Origin: Synanceia verrucosa
Lineage: Eukaryota > Chordata > Actinopteri > Perciformes > Synanceiidae
Direction of reading: 5' to 3'
Assembly (NCBI GenBank): GCA_029721515.1
Contig: CM056550.1
Coordinates: forward strand, 19,281,119 to 19,345,118
Length of the DNA stretch: 64,000 bases
Shown here: positions 1 through 12,340 of the stretch, piece after piece
Layout of the letters: each line of letters opens with the position of its first letter
Numbering within the stretch: the first letter of the stretch is position 1
Position numbers and translations under genes: made by a program
The notes under the pieces: generated by a model
The model's input: only the letters and a program-made list of their open reading frames with translations
Told to the model about the DNA's origin: nothing
Databases searched by the model: none

Positions 1-145
1 TGCCGAGGTGCTCGGGGCGCCCGGATATGGGGCAGCTCCCTCACTCTAATGCATGTGCATGTGTTTCATAACCTGTGTGCAACAGAAAACATACTAACAG
101 TGAAACATTGAGGGATCAATAAAGTAATTCTTCTTCTTCTTGTTA
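1..145 (+). repeat. 3' tail of a LINE/SINE-type retroelement
   Basis: The segment ends GGGATCAATAAAGTAATTC followed by a short CTT run. This is the usual end of teleost non-LTR elements, whose tails read AATAAAGT plus a simple repeat. The 5' part lies left of the window, so the family cannot be named. Confidence 0.45.
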
Positions 146-1781
146 TATATAAGGCAACACATGAACATTTTGACCTCAAAGTTGATGTTAGAGGCAGGAA
201 AAATGGTCAAGTGGGAGGATTTTACTAGTGGACTGCAGTTTGTTGCATATGTGTCAGCAGCAAAAGGGGGACCATCACAACATTAGGCAGGTGGTCATAA
301 TGTTATGCCTGATTGGTGTATATACAGTAGGTGTCTGGGTCTATTATGCAGAACCTTGACATCATACTTGGGCAATAATGTCAGTAAATATGACTGCATG
401 CAGCCACTTTTGCTAATGAGCACATGTAACTGATGTCTTGTTAAGATAACACCCTCTGTCAACTGTAATGTATGACTCTGGGTCCTGAGTGGCCCATGTG
501 TAAAATCCATCAGAAAGCAGCTGATTGCTTCTGCTGAGGAAACTGACGCTCTTAGCGATTGGTGTTCACACCACAGACTTCTTCCATAAAGATCCTGCAG
601 TCCTCATTTCACACAATAAAAAATAAACACTACTGTATCTCTACTTATGCATTGGCGCACACCTACCACATATTACAGGTTCTAACTATCATATGGCAGA
701 AGACTTTCCTTCCTTTTCTCCAGACACGGAAGGAAGCCATAAGTCACTTTTATTAGTGTTAAGCTGTCATGGCTCCAACACCCCAGGAGAATTTTTAGAG
801 GAAACAGCCACTGCAACGGTGTCGAAGCAGGGTGACAGATCTTCTACGGATAAAGACACGTAGTTTCTGTGGTCCAGTCTTTTCTATTCAGCGGACGCAG
901 AAGCGAACCCGTGCACAGGTTTGTGATGCAGACGAAGCACAATGAAGCTGCAGTTGTTAACTTTGAGCAAATGTGATTATGAAACAGGAACAATTACTCT
1001 GTGGAGGAAATAATAATGATTCCTCCTGCGCTGGTAATTTGCAAGATTTCACAGTGCCTGAAGGAAAACAGCCAATCAGAGCTGAGCAGTCTCCAGAGCA
1101 GCTGTCAATCACAACTCAAGAGACTCTGATCTAACTGTCAGACGAGGCTGATCAAACATTAATCATGATTCTGTGACTCTAATGCAGGTTTATTATCTCA
1201 AATGTTTTCAGAAACACTGTTTAGCTGTAAAATTAGTTTACTCCAGCTGCTGGGATGCGTTTGGTTTCACAAACTATTTGTTTTGTCCTCCAATAATTTA
1301 TGTCCTGTTTGGACGGACATCTTGTAGTAAAAGTGTCTGAGTTTTGAAAAGGAAGAGCTGTTTCCTGTTATTTTGTTCGTCACGGCACAGGTTTTTCTGA
1401 TAAAATGATTTGTTGTTTACCACCTCTCTAACAGCTTATAAATACGAAAAACGACCAATTATTCAGCAACACAAATATACATGCAGCTTGTTTGGGAACA
1501 TAAAATAAGGGAAAACAAAGAAAAGCCAGTCTATAAATATCAACTGGGCTGTAATGTCAGCGAGAGGTACGCATGAGGCAATGCCTTCTGATAGATGACT
1601 TGTGTTAAATATATTTGGCATGCTCACAGTCGGGAAAGTCCATGTGACATAGTATCAGCAGGAATTTGAATAAAAACCGTGAGAGAAGTACTAAGACAAA
1701 AAAAAAGCTCAGGCCCTCAGAGGAATCACTCTGATCAACAGCGGCTCGGCTTCCCTGCCTCTTGGGTGCAGCTGTACTCAC
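146..1781. other. Part of opn4 intron 4; no gene seen
   Basis: AT-rich sequence downstream of the 1782-1985 exon in transcript order. I checked both strands for the next melanopsin exon and saw none. Short open frames here lack family features. Confidence 0.6.
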
Positions 1782-1985
1782 TCCAGCCAAAGAAGGGGGG
1801 CAGGCTCCATCCTACGGAGTAAACCCAGGCAGCAGCCAGGATGCTCAGGGCTTTCCTTCGAGACATGACGCCCAGGGAAGCCAGAGGCCTGGTGATCACC
1901 ACGTACCGGTCCACCGCAATCACCATCAGTGTCATCATACTGCAGATACCAAACAGCGCTCCGCAGAAGGCATACATCTCACATC
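1782..1985 (-). CDS. opn4: opn4 coding exon 4 (TM3, DRY, TM4)
   Basis: Acceptor CCTCCTGCAG and donor GGCTGGA/GTGAGT. It encodes the TM3 cysteine, GALFGICSMMTL, AVDRYVVITRPLAS and TM4 ending PPFFGWS, with the serine codon split after its first base. The next exon should begin with the loop that ends in the extracellular disulfide cysteine; nothing like it is present in bases 1-1781. Confidence 0.95.
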
Positions 1986-4900
1986 CTGCAGGAGGAGAGG
2001 CGATAGAAGTAATAGAGATGAAGGACAAAATGTGCTTGCTCCTGGCAGTAGCTATCAGGATGAATCTGTTTTCTGGCTGTAGATCCTGCAGCTCTGCACA
2101 GCTGGAAATACTGATCTTTTACAGTACAGTTTTGGACATAAAGGGTGATTTTCCATGCATCCATCCACATATTATATACCACCTATACACACGCTTCATC
2201 AAGCCTGTTATGTGGTTTGTAATGGTATGTAGTTACATGCATTAACGCAGTGTTAACTCGTTTCCTAACATGCCTCTCTTTGTTCCATAATGTATGTGTA
2301 ATGTGCTGCAATAGAGTCATTATGCAAGAAATGTGAAAGCCCATGACAGAGACACACACCGACACACACTACACACTGACCAAACACTCAATCATCATTT
2401 TGTCAGCTGATGTCCCTTCAGGCCCTGAGTGTGTGATTACCGTCGACCTGTCACACATCATGTAATCAAGGCGCCAAGTCGTCTCATCCAAGCTCAAGAC
2501 GCATCTGACGCATGTCGCTTGCGTGAAGAAACTCAAACAATCTTACAAATACCACTGAGGCAGCTGAATATGTATTTTAGCGCCTGTAGGGCCGCCGTCC
2601 TGACAATGTGTGTTTGACAGCCCTTGTTAAGTTACTGTAGCTAATGAAGTCCAGATTGGCTCCGAAACGAACAGCAGGCGTTCTCCAGAGAGGAACAGTG
2701 TTTTAAAGTCCTGGGGCCATTTTGAGGAACAGCACAGTTCGCTGCACCGGGGTCAGATCAATAGAGCTAGTGCATGGAAAACATCTCAGCAATAAAAAGG
2801 TCATTTAATAAGGTTCTGCAATGGGCTAATCTTTTTAGGAAGCACTAATCAATGAAAGCATTTCCATCCAGTTGTTTATGCTTCAATTCAAATAAAAAAA
2901 AAAAAACACAAATTCTAAACTTGGACGAGATGGAAAAGTTGGTGCATCAATTAAAATAAAATGTGACAAAGTGCAATGGAAACTGACAGTGCATTTGTTA
3001 AATCTTTGAGAGATGTATTTCGACATCAAAGTTATTTTTCGGCAGCAGGTTGCCAATCATTGTCTCCTGCAGCCCGTGAGGAATTCTGGGGCTTCTTGGG
3101 GCTCTTTATTCAGAGTATAAAGATACGGTATACACATCAGATCGGTGTGGAGCAAAGACTGTAACTTTCTCAAATAAATACCTGAAATTTAAATGCAATA
3201 TTTCATGTTTTCCATGTTTTTCCAGACGTTCATTTATTTATGTAACAGCAATGGTTCGATGGCACCTGACTGGAGGATTAGAGCCCCCATCTGCCCCCAA
3301 CTCCTAATATTTACATGGATGGAAACATGCATTATTTTTTAGTGGATAAATCTATTAAAATTTGGTTAAAATGTGGATTTAAACTTGGCTAATGATGTTG
3401 ATTTAATATATCAAAAGAAGTACAACAAAAAAGCCTATACTATTATACACCCCACTACACAAAATGTAGGCGCACATTTTAAATGCTAGTTAAAACAGAT
3501 TGAAATTCAGTCGTTGGTGATTGTAAAGGAGTTATCACTGTTGAGTTATGAAATCAATTCTCTGAACAATCTGCTCAAATTACTCTGAAAATAAAATAAA
3601 ATTGCACATTATGTTTCATTCTCAGCTCAAGGTGCTCTAAGTGCCATTTTATTGGGGCCATAAATGTTGGAAAAAAAATGTCAATAAAATCCAGTTGGTG
3701 GCACTTGAGGAAAAAAAAATAATCAGAGGATCAGAGTCAATAGAAGCCGAATAATGAATGTCTTCTGTCCTAGAAAGCACCATTAAAGAATGCATGAGGG
3801 CAGTTTCTATGAATTCCAGTAAAAATGGATGGACAAACACAAACAAAAAGCGAGACACTGTTGTTTTTTGTTTTTTTTTCGATTTCCATCCAGCCCATTC
3901 ATCCTTGACCTCTCGTTAGGTCTACATCTTTCTCTCTCGGTCTTTTGAAAAGGACAGGCTGAAGGTGGAGGGTTTGTAGGTGGTGGCGAAGGAAAAAAAA
4001 AAAAGAGTCGCCTTGCAACAAGCACCTTTGAGAGCTGAGCTCCAGATCTAACAGCGATGAGCCGTCTTCATCAAGGTCAGGACGACCCCTGAAGGAAAAA
4101 ACAGCGCTCCGAGTCCGACTATCAGTGTGTGATCACTGGAGTGTGGCGCCTCTTTTGCCGCCTCTTTATCTCTGCTCCCACTAGGTTACATGTTGATGGA
4201 TAATGCACACCATGCTACAGTACATACTTCAACAAAACCGCACACTAACAACAGACATTTGCTCTTTGTGATGTTTGGACGCTGCACAGAAGTGTAACAG
4301 AGGATGGCGGGTTCGTGTGTGCAGAGCATGAATTGGATTGCATGGTCACACTCCAAAAGGGTAGCGACACAGATCCCTGTGGAATTTAGTGAGAGCATCC
4401 ATCATTGTTAATGATTAGTGGATCAAAGAGAGCACGTAGCATCATTAATCTGGGTTGTTATTGCACTCAGCATTTTGAAATATAAATGTATTATGTAAGG
4501 TTGAAATGCATGTGTTACCTTTCTTTCCAAAGATCCATCGCTTGTGCATACTGGTGATGAAGAAGATGGGTGTCTGAGTAAGACACATGAGGAAGTCTGT
4601 GACTGCCAGGTTGATGATGAAAATGTTGGATGGTGTTCGTAAACTCCGGCTCCTGCACACAAAAACACAGCTGCCGAATTATTGCCTCATCAATTATTTA
4701 TCTCATCATCAAGTCAAGTCAAGTCAAGTCAAGTCAACTTTATTTGTATAGCCCAATATCACAAATTATGAATTTGCCTCATTGGGCTTTACAATCTGTA
4801 CAGGATATGACACCCTCTGTCCTTTACAAATGACCCTCAAGTCATTCAATTTATTAAAGGCAGCCTGTTCGAAAACAACAGAACAAAAACAGAAGTACCT

Positions 4901-7900
4901 GCAGAAAGCATACATGACCAGGAAGTTTCCCAGCATGCCTGTGATGCCCACGACCAGGATGACAACTCCAATGGTGTAGTGAGCGTGGTCCGGGACGTTG
5001 ACCGTTGGAAAGGGGTGGCTGGGAACCATGGAGCCCTAGCAACGGGCAGGAAGGGGTTAATATGTGTTGTGTCCTTTTTTAGTTAAACTATAAACAGAAA
5101 GAAACTGGAATTGGATGATGGAAACTGCTTGTTAGTTCACAAAATCATCATGAAAACAAGCGTATTGCTGTGACGTGATTTTGTTATAACAAGAAACTGA
5201 GAACTGGTCCCTGATAAGTTCATCACATGAATTTAAAAGATGATAATATTCTGCTGCCCCCAAGTGGCCAAACAATCATTGTAGCTTTTGTATTTAAATT
5301 TGTTATGAGCGTTTTTGAGTGTTTGTTTTCCATTTCACAGAATCAGACTCCATTTTCAGTTTCATCTTTCTTTTTACCAGTGAACTCTTTGAGTACCATT
5401 GACGGATTTATACGTCATTGAAAATCCAATGCTTGAGTGCCATTGACGTATAAATACGTCAAAGTGGGGTTTTTTTTGCAGCAGGCGCTCTCACACAGCC
5501 TGTGAGTAATGTTGGGGCTTCTGGGAGATGTATTCAGAGCATAAAGAGACGGTATACACCACAGAGATCAAAACAGGAAGTGGAGACGATCATGATTAGA
5601 GAGCAAAACAAACAGAATCTGGACAAAAAGTGGTGATTTTGGTGAAAGTGTCCTCTACTCTACCTCTGATAAAACAAGAATGGAACAAGGTAAAAACAAA
5701 CATTTTTTTTCATGATGAAATAGAGAGTCTCTTCTTTCATTTGAGCTATTCAGTGTTTTCAGAGACATAGTACAAAATATTCTGTGGATCTAGAAATATG
5801 ACTCAAAATGAGCAAAATCGCTGGAACAAGACACTCTGTTTTATAAAACAGCTGGCACTCAAAGAGTTAATTATGGACTAAATTGTGATAATGGGATCGT
5901 CCGACATTAAAAACAGGATTGCTATCCTGTACCAGCCTTTTGTGTCATCTGTCATAAAAAGGGATGTAATTGGCAATTAAAGTAATAAAACTGCTCTGCG
6001 TTAGCAAAAAAAAAAAAGCCCTGAGGAGAGAGATGACATTAGATTTTTGGTAAAATAATGGTGGTAATAATAATTGTACACACAAGATCCCACTCTGAAC
6101 AGCTCATCCTATTTCAAGAGCTGACAGAAGATGAAAGTGTCTTTCCACGCTTTATGCTGCAATAACTTTTTTTGGTTTTTGAAGGTCATGATGAGATTTA
6201 CTTCTTTGGAACTCAGCAACAAAGAAACTTACATTACAACTGACAAGAGGCTTATGTTTGAGTTGGAGGAAGTCACATTAACACAATATCCCCCTGAGCC
6301 ACAGCCGTCCTAAACCATAAAACATTATTTTAAGATCCTTCACTGATAAGAAATAGAAGCAATACCACGATGGGAAAATACTCTAAACACTAAATAAAAA
6401 AGGGCTACATTCACTTTCTGATCAGCACAAAAAGTATTAGCTGAATAAGCTCACATTAGATATAACATTGAATAGTGAAAATTGCAGTGACATATTTTTT
6501 TGGAAAAAAATGTGGAGAATATACATTAGAGGCAACAGTTCCTTGTGATTTTTTGTGGAATATAACACAAAATGGAAATACTTGGAAGAGGCATCACTTC
6601 AATGTTAAATTTAAAGACATGCTGCAGCATCTTTGACCTATGGTAGCCCTAAGATGCCATGGTCTGCACTTATTTTAACACAGTTTTCCTGGCTTATTTT
6701 TCTCATTTTCTGTTGTTTTCCCAAGATAACGAGAAAAATAAGTTGTGATCTTGACTCACGACTTATTTTCTTGTTATCGCAGGAAAACAATTCTTCCTTT
6801 TCTCATAATAACAAGTTAATTTTGTGGTGGACTACAAATCAAAACATTGGGCTCATTATTTTGTAACGTTTGAAAAGAAAAAAGAAAGATATTGGCAGAT
6901 TTGAACATCTGGGATCAGTATGTCAAATACAGTATGATCCAAAGATGCAAGCGAGGCATTTTTGCAATGTTGATGAGGCACATGATGAGCTACAACCATA
7001 TTTTCACCAAAACAATGCTCCTGCAGAGACAGTGCAGGGACCGGCTCCAAAGTGCAACACTGGAACGAAAAATATTCACTTACTTCTATATTATAAACTG
7101 TAGCAGCTCAGACACATCTCACCTTTATGAGGTGACATCTGTCAAGAGCTGAATTTGGTGATTCTACAGTGAAGAATGAGAACGTTATTAAATATGAACA
7201 ACAATCAGTAATTCATAAAAACGACATAAAGTCACATGATCACTTATTCCTCGTTATCTTAAGAAATAATGACAAATAACGAGAAAATTAATTTGTTATC
7301 ATGAGAAAACTGTTAAAAAAAGTTAAACTGTGGCTTCATGGTGCTTCCATATTGACCACTAGTCAAGCAAAGTTTACATGAAGGGACCCACATTTTTGTG
7401 TCATCATCTTGAACAATTATGTGATTCATTTCATTTCTGAAATGATTGAGAGCTGGAGGCGGTAAAGCTGATCGAAACACATGATTGAAAATATTCAACT
7501 ATCTCTCTGAATGCTTATATGATTCACACACTGTGTTTTGGTGGCTAAACTTTGATCACTTTCTGATCTCAAGAAGGAAATAATTTAAAAGGTTGAAGAA
7601 CTTCTGCACCTTGAGATTTCACACAGTGGCTGAAAACACTTGTCACCAGTATAAAGGTGTTGAAAGAAGCATCTTTTTCCTTGTAGCTGAACTTTGAACA
7701 AATATGATGAACAAACAGTATAGTGCATAGACGCAGACATACACAGATAATGTAAACAAAAAAAACAACAAAAAAAAAAACCTCCTTGTGTTCATAATGG
7801 TATTTACTAGATTTTAAAGCTCCACGTCACCAACTTTGAGATGTTATAGCAAAATTGTATTGAGGATTGACAGTATTGATTCATTTCAGGGATATGATGA

Positions 7901-10900
7901 GGGGCATAAAAATATTATCATATTTGCTCAAAGTTGCAGTGTAGAAATACTCAACATACAAAAGCACTATCTAATAGTAGTCCTTTAGCATCCAATAACT
8001 GCAGTGGAGCAAAAAATCTAATACTTCCCTCCATAAAAGCAAAGCTAAAATAATAAAAAAAAAAACCTCCTTACTGTAGTTTCTAGTAACTCTGTTCACC
8101 TGGCAGCTGCAGCACCTCAGTGCACACACTTGAGAATTCATTTCAGACATCTTGAAACACTCCCCTGCATTAGTCTACCACTTTCCTTCTGTCTCTCACC
8201 CCCTCACCAGGACTACTTCCACTTCCTCACTTCAACTGAAACAAACACAACTCCTCTGATCAATCCCTGCTGTCGCATTTCAGCGCGTTTGTCCACCAGT
8301 CCTACTTTTTATTTTCTATCGGCTGTTACTGAAGAGGGGCGACATCTGAATAGTGTGGTGGAGAGTGATGGAGTGGTTATGTAAGTGAATGGGTGAAAAG
8401 GTCGTGGGGATGTGTTGCAGTGAAGGTGATATGCAGATGTGCATGTGCGGGGAATGTAAACACTGTTAGATCCGGTTTGACGCCGTCATGTGTGATGTGG
8501 TGGATCGCTCTCAAGGTCTCCCCTCCAGCCACGCTCCATAGCGACCCCTCCCTCCTTCACGTCTGCTCCTCTGAGTCCCAGATCTCCTTCCATCACTCCT
8601 TTCCTTCCTCCTGCTTTCTCTCATTTCCTCTCCAGCAGCTCAGGGCCAGATTAATGCCCACAGCATGGCAGTCTCCTCTACATTATGTCAGTGTGGGATT
8701 TAAAGATAAATAGTGGGTGGCAATATCCCTCTACACTTTCTATACTGAAGCCAAGGTGGCACTGTTTCTAGCGTTCCCTTCATCAGTGGAGAGCTAGTAA
8801 TATAAACGGTCAATCTAATTTAGAAAAGGGAAAGATGAGAAAGAGATAGAAGCGCTTCTAGTGCTGCTGTGGTTATTGCTTAAAATTAAAGCACAAACTA
8901 AAAAGAAAACAAGCTGTGAAAATTATTGTTAGTAAACAGGAACTGTCCTTAAAGATCTGATATGACGAAGCCGATATTACAACACTATGTTGATTTTGAC
9001 AAAAAAGTGATTTTATTTTCATTTTTATGGATTATTGTTACATTACATTATTTTCAGTAAACACAAGATTTCTGTCTCTGAGCTGAATGTGGTGATGCTT
9101 CAGTTTATAATGTGCAAGTTAATGAATAATTTTTGTTCTGGTGTTGCACTTTGTAGACGGTCCCTGCACTGTCTCTGCAGAAGTAATGTTTTCCGTGGAG
9201 AACTCCTCCTCTACAACAGCATGTTAGAATAGTACGACTTTAATCTCATAAATGATGACTTAATTCCCATAAATAATTACTTTATTCTCGAAGTCTGATT
9301 TTTTTTAATCAATGTGGCTCTAATAATCTGTCATAAGATCCGGAGTGAAAGGAAAGACAGAAAAAGAAAATGACTTCTACACAGATCTCCAACAATAGTG
9401 TTTGGTTGTATATATACATAACAAAGACAAATAATAAATATGTGAAGATTTCAGGAAAAAAAAGAAACCTGTAAGTAAACCCACAAACACTAAACTAAAA
9501 TAAAATCAAGAGGTCAAAGCTATTTAAGTATTTGATTGATTTACAGCAAAGGAATTTACTTTTATTGGATGTCTGACGCCATTCAGGCGTCATATTACAA
9601 TTACCCATTTATTTATAGTAGCCCTGACAGAGTTTACGAGTTTCTGTTTGGGGTGACTTCATGTTTACTGTCTCTCAGTGGATGAAAATCATAATGATAT
9701 GTATCTAACATAATGTTCTCCAGATAATAAGCAGTAGGAGTCTTTGTTTTCCATGAAAAAAAATAGTTTTATCTGTTTGTTTTTGTTGAATTTAATTGAG
9801 TTTTACTTTGTTTGCAATAAAAACATTGTGCCAAATTAATCTGTTTCTGTGTGTAATTAATTTAGCTTTTATCATGTTTTACTGAATGCTAATGTAAGCA
9901 ATCAAACATTTAACAGTCAAGGACTGTTGCTGTTTCAACACACTCCCAATATTGATGAACGCAGCTGCCCCGACTGCACAAATGATTATCTGTGAGTCGT
10001 TAATCAGCCTATAAATTGGCAGATTATCTGCAACTTCAGCCGCAAACTCATTTGTTTACCAGCTAACACAATCTAATCATCTGCAGAACAGTTAGGTAAC
10101 GTGGTCACAAAGGGCCACACGCAGACATACATGAGCTGTATCACTGAATCTTAGTGCACATAAACACAGGCATACACACATTCAGAAATTGAAAACACGT
10201 TTTTTAAGTTATCCACAGGTTGTAGATTGGACATATGATCAAGAGAGAAAAGGCAACAAGCGGTGTTAAAAGGAAAAGAGGGCTCTAGAGAGAAACACAG
10301 AACATTTTGAGAGAGTTTTTAAATGAAAACCACAGTTATGGCCGAGTAGAAGATCCCATCATGCCTCAGTAGAAGCTGCCCTCGGGCACTGCTTCGGTAT
10401 CAACTTTCCCAGCGCTTCCACCATGAGGGCCAGACCACAAAAGCTACTGAGACCGAAGCCTGGAGGTCTGCGCTTCAAAGTCCAAACTGAACCATTCACA
10501 CTTGTTGAACTCCACTCAGCTCACTGGTGAGCCCCCAGCCTGTCTTTCAAACAGCTGTTTATCGCTCAAATCAATTTCTGGACTCCTGCGGCAACGTTAA
10601 TGCACTGTACTTCCATTTCATGCTCTCTGTGTTCTACGTACGGTGCAGAGGTGGATATACAGCGCTGTATTGGTTTACACATCTGTGTGACTGGATTTCC
10701 CTGAAGGCTGTGCATAAACTAATCCCACTCTCCGACACAGAGGGAGACAGAGAGAGTCTCAGTCACCCATGAGACTTGGTAATGAAAACACTTGGTAATG
10801 GAAAGGCTTTCCAGGGGTAGAAATGTGTCAGTAAGACAGCAGAGTGTCAGCAGGTGATGTAAGGGTTGGCATTATTAAACTAAGCATTTTTTTGCAACTT

Positions 10901-11813
10901 ACACCCAATAAATCAGCATCCAAACCAGTTTTTAATGTTTATGCTCCCTTGCTGCAAATGAAATTTCCTCTTTTGGAGCAATAAAGATCTGAATTGAATT
11001 TAACCTGCAGCATGCATGTGGTAAATTAAGATTAGGACAAAAATTGGTATATTATAGGGTTTATATGGGATTATTGAGGCACAAATTGTGACTGAATTTT
11101 AGTGCAACCAAAAGAAACCTTTCTGCACAAAGTCCTCTGTGGCGTTAGATGATGTCCATAAACTAAACTCACCATAAATTAATCAGCAGCTACTGCAACA
11201 AGAACTCATGAATGGCATCTCTGATGTGCGCACAGATGTTGGCACAAAAACTGACACGCACAGCCAGCACAGATGACAAACGCCTATAGTGCATCTTTTT
11301 TTTACAACACTTTCCTATGACGGGAGTTGCGCTTTTTTTTAATTTTTATTTCTCCCACCTGCCTTCATTCAGCTCCGGTGGTGAATGAACGGAGCGTAGA
11401 TGCGCAGGAGAGGAGAGGATTCATTCATTCACACAGTGAACACCTCGTTCATTCACACCTTCCTACAGATGATCTGGCAGATGAATGGAAACTGCTAAAA
11501 GCCAAACTTGACAGTTTGTTCGCCTGTTTTTTGCCAGATGTGGAGAGTTAGCTGTTCTGGATCAGATCCTGCCGTGGTTACGCATCGCTGCGGCGCACAG
11601 AAGCTCTCCAGGCACACCGAGGGGGGGTTTCCATCAAGCACCAAAAACTACACAGAAAACAAATAAAACAAAAAGGAGGTGGACACTCACAGCTGTAGCG
11701 AGAGGAGACAGCTCCATGAGCCGGTGCGGACTGATGGAGCTGATGTTCCAGGGAGTCTGGGCGGTCGGGTCCGGTGTGCGGACCCCTGGTCCAAGCAGGA
11801 GCCTAGAATCCAT
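1782..11813 (-). CDS. opn4: Melanopsin (opsin-4), 5' half: four coding exons, 3' end beyond window
   Basis: Melanopsin is a retinal-binding G-protein-coupled photopigment that signals through Gq in photosensitive cells and sits in the plasma membrane. Coding exons, in transcript order, are 11691-11813, 4899-5035, 4519-4652 and 1782-1985, all with GT-AG junctions and matching phases (598 bases, 199 codons plus one base). TM1 lies near residues 62-86 with the GN pair (77-78). TM2 contains NLAVTDFLM (101-109). TM3 begins at the disulfide cysteine C133 and ends in DRY (157-159). TM4 contains W185, and the last codon is the split serine of FFGWS. Tyr136 occupies the site of the vertebrate visual-opsin glutamate counterion, as in Gq-type opsins. 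Wording such as SRSLRTPSNIFIINLAV and GCEMYAFCGALFGI is closer to the mammalian-like (opn4m) than the opn4x type. The retinal lysine (TM7) and C-terminal tail are outside the window. The assignment is firm; the paralogue letter is not decidable. Confidence 0.94.
1986..4518. other. opn4 intron 3
   Basis: The intron holds a decayed copy of the TTAA-bounded repeat family (2998-3165) and poly-A or poly-T runs near 2890, 3670, 3870 and 3990. Nothing else is recognisable. Confidence 0.7.
2998..3165 (-). repeat. Decayed fragment of TTAA-bounded inverted-repeat element (copy 6)
   Basis: It begins TTAAATCTTTGAGAG and continues through diverged versions of two internal blocks of the family: the ATTCTGGGGCTTCTTGGG region and the AAAGATACGGTATAC region. 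It breaks off at about 3165. It is clearly older than the copy at 5385-5866. Confidence 0.55.
4519..4652 (-). CDS. opn4: opn4 coding exon 3 (loop 1 and TM2)
   Basis: Acceptor TGTGTGCAG and donor AAAG/GTAACA. It encodes SRSLRTPSN, then TM2 with NLAVTDFLM, and ends at KRWIFGKK plus one base of a Gly codon. This junction position is conserved in melanopsin. Confidence 0.94.
4700..4858 (-). repeat. Teleost SINE/LINE tail with (AAGTC)n, next to opn4 exon 2
   Basis: Five AAGTC units (4711-4735) precede ACTTTATTTGTATAGCCCAA and the stretch up to GTCCTTTACAAATGACCC. In reverse this is the familiar fish retroelement end that closes with TTGACTTGACTTGA. The element stops within about 40 bases of the exon 2 donor. 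Confidence 0.6.
4899..5035 (-). CDS. opn4: opn4 coding exon 2 (TM1)
   Basis: The acceptor TTGCTAG follows a pyrimidine-rich stretch and the donor is CTGCAG/GTACTT. The exon encodes the HPFPTVNVPDHAHYTIG block typical of melanopsins just before TM1, then TM1 itself with the GN pair, ending inside an Arg codon. The ATG at 5029 is internal to the exon and has an in-frame TAG just upstream that falls in the intron; the real start is probably in exon 1. Confidence 0.93.
5385..5866 (-). mobile_element. TTAA-bounded inverted-repeat element (copy 1), near full length
   Basis: The ends read CTCTTTGAGTACCA (5385) and TGGCACTCAAAGAG (to 5866), inverted copies of each other. TTAA follows at 5867-5870; the other flank is TGAA. 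The interior contains an imperfect palindrome around TGACGTATAAATACGTCA and a block near 5650-5770 almost identical to four other copies in this window. It encodes nothing, so it is a non-autonomous DNA element. Confidence 0.75.
6680..7313 (+). mobile_element. Non-autonomous TIR-type element (AGGGCCACA family relative)
   Basis: Outer ends ACAGTTTTCCT and ATGAGAAAACTGT are inverted copies. The core (about 6880-7062) matches the core of the element at 29031-29489 and, inverted, part of 9036-9335. The shared blocks are GCAGAGACAGTGCAGGGACC and ACCATATTTTCACCAAAAC. A strong hairpin of AATAACGAGAAAA-type arms lies at about 6726-6780. The open frames across it are not conserved between copies. Confidence 0.5.
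9036..9335 (-). mobile_element. Fragment of the same TIR-type family
   Basis: The segment 9140-9190 is the inverse of 7017-7062. The segment 9195-9330 resembles the end of the 29-kb copy, including a TGTGGCTCTAATAATC version of the terminal repeat. It is truncated on its left side. Confidence 0.5.
10950..11005 (+). repeat. Short LINE/SINE 3' tail
   Basis: ATGAAATTTCCTCTTTTGGA is followed by GCAATAAAGATCTGAATTG, a decayed version of the common fish retroelement ending. Confidence 0.4.
11691..11813 (-). CDS. opn4: opn4 coding exon 1 (N-terminus, 41 codons)
   Basis: It starts with ATG at 11813 and runs 41 codons to a GTGAGT donor in phase 0, which matches the phase-0 acceptor of the next exon. 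The product is extracellular, Pro/Ser-rich, and carries an N-glycosylation sequon (NIS, residue 23), as expected for an opsin N-terminus. N-termini of melanopsins are poorly conserved, so this exon rests on position, strand, splice signals and phase rather than on family similarity. No TATA box was recognised upstream. Confidence 0.78.
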
Positions 11814-12205
11814 TCCGGTCCACGGTGGTGAATGAAAAGCCGTTGTGTTTGACAGACACCAGAGGGACTTTATGAGGTTGTCTAGGAGTCCAAGTGGCCA
11901 GTCATCATCGCAGCCCTGCTCTGCTCTCAGAGCCCAGTCTGAGGGCTGCTGGTGGCTCAGCGGCTGTGGAGGGGTGGGAAAGAAGCCGCTCTGTGTCGTC
12001 CAATCCCTGCTCCGGGGAAGCCTTTCAGTGTGTCATGTGCGACAGACAGGAATGGTTTGTGAATTTAACTTCAAGTTATCAAAGGAGCAGTCTTTCCTCT
12101 CACATCAATGGCATGTCTTCTTCTCCCATTTTTAGCTGTGCTCTCTCCTTCCCCACAATAAAAATAAACAACTCTCTCCCAAATCCCCCCAAAAATGTGA
12201 TGGCA

Positions 12206-12340
12206 CAGAATATAAAGTGTGGAATTGCTCCAATGGATTGTGAATGTTCAACAGATGACACCGTGAGCATGTTCTGAGTACATTTTCTAACCCCATAAAA
12301 TTAAACTCATCTCCCATGGAGCAGCTCCACACTTTATGCT
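12206..12340. repeat. Imperfect palindrome upstream of opn4
   Basis: The left arm ATAAAGTGTGGAATTGCTCC (from 12210) is answered by an inverted arm ending near 12338 that reads, on the other strand, ATAAAGTGTGGAGCTGCTCC. About 80 unrelated bases separate the arms. It could be a MITE remnant. Confidence 0.55.

Larger units (their letters stand above)
5036..11690. other. opn4 intron 1 (6.7 kb), repeat-rich
   Basis: The large first intron contains a nearly full TTAA-bounded element (5385-5866), a TIR-type element at 6680-7313 with a related fragment near 9036-9335, and a retroelement tail near 10950-11005. The 7400-9000 and 9400-10900 stretches show no feature I recognise. Confidence 0.7.

Noticed and set aside
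4766..5029. Open frame starting at ATG 5029 as the melanopsin start
   Set aside because: A strong acceptor lies two codons upstream and the phase matches the exon at 11691-11813. The frame also runs through the donor into intron sequence with a foreign peptide.
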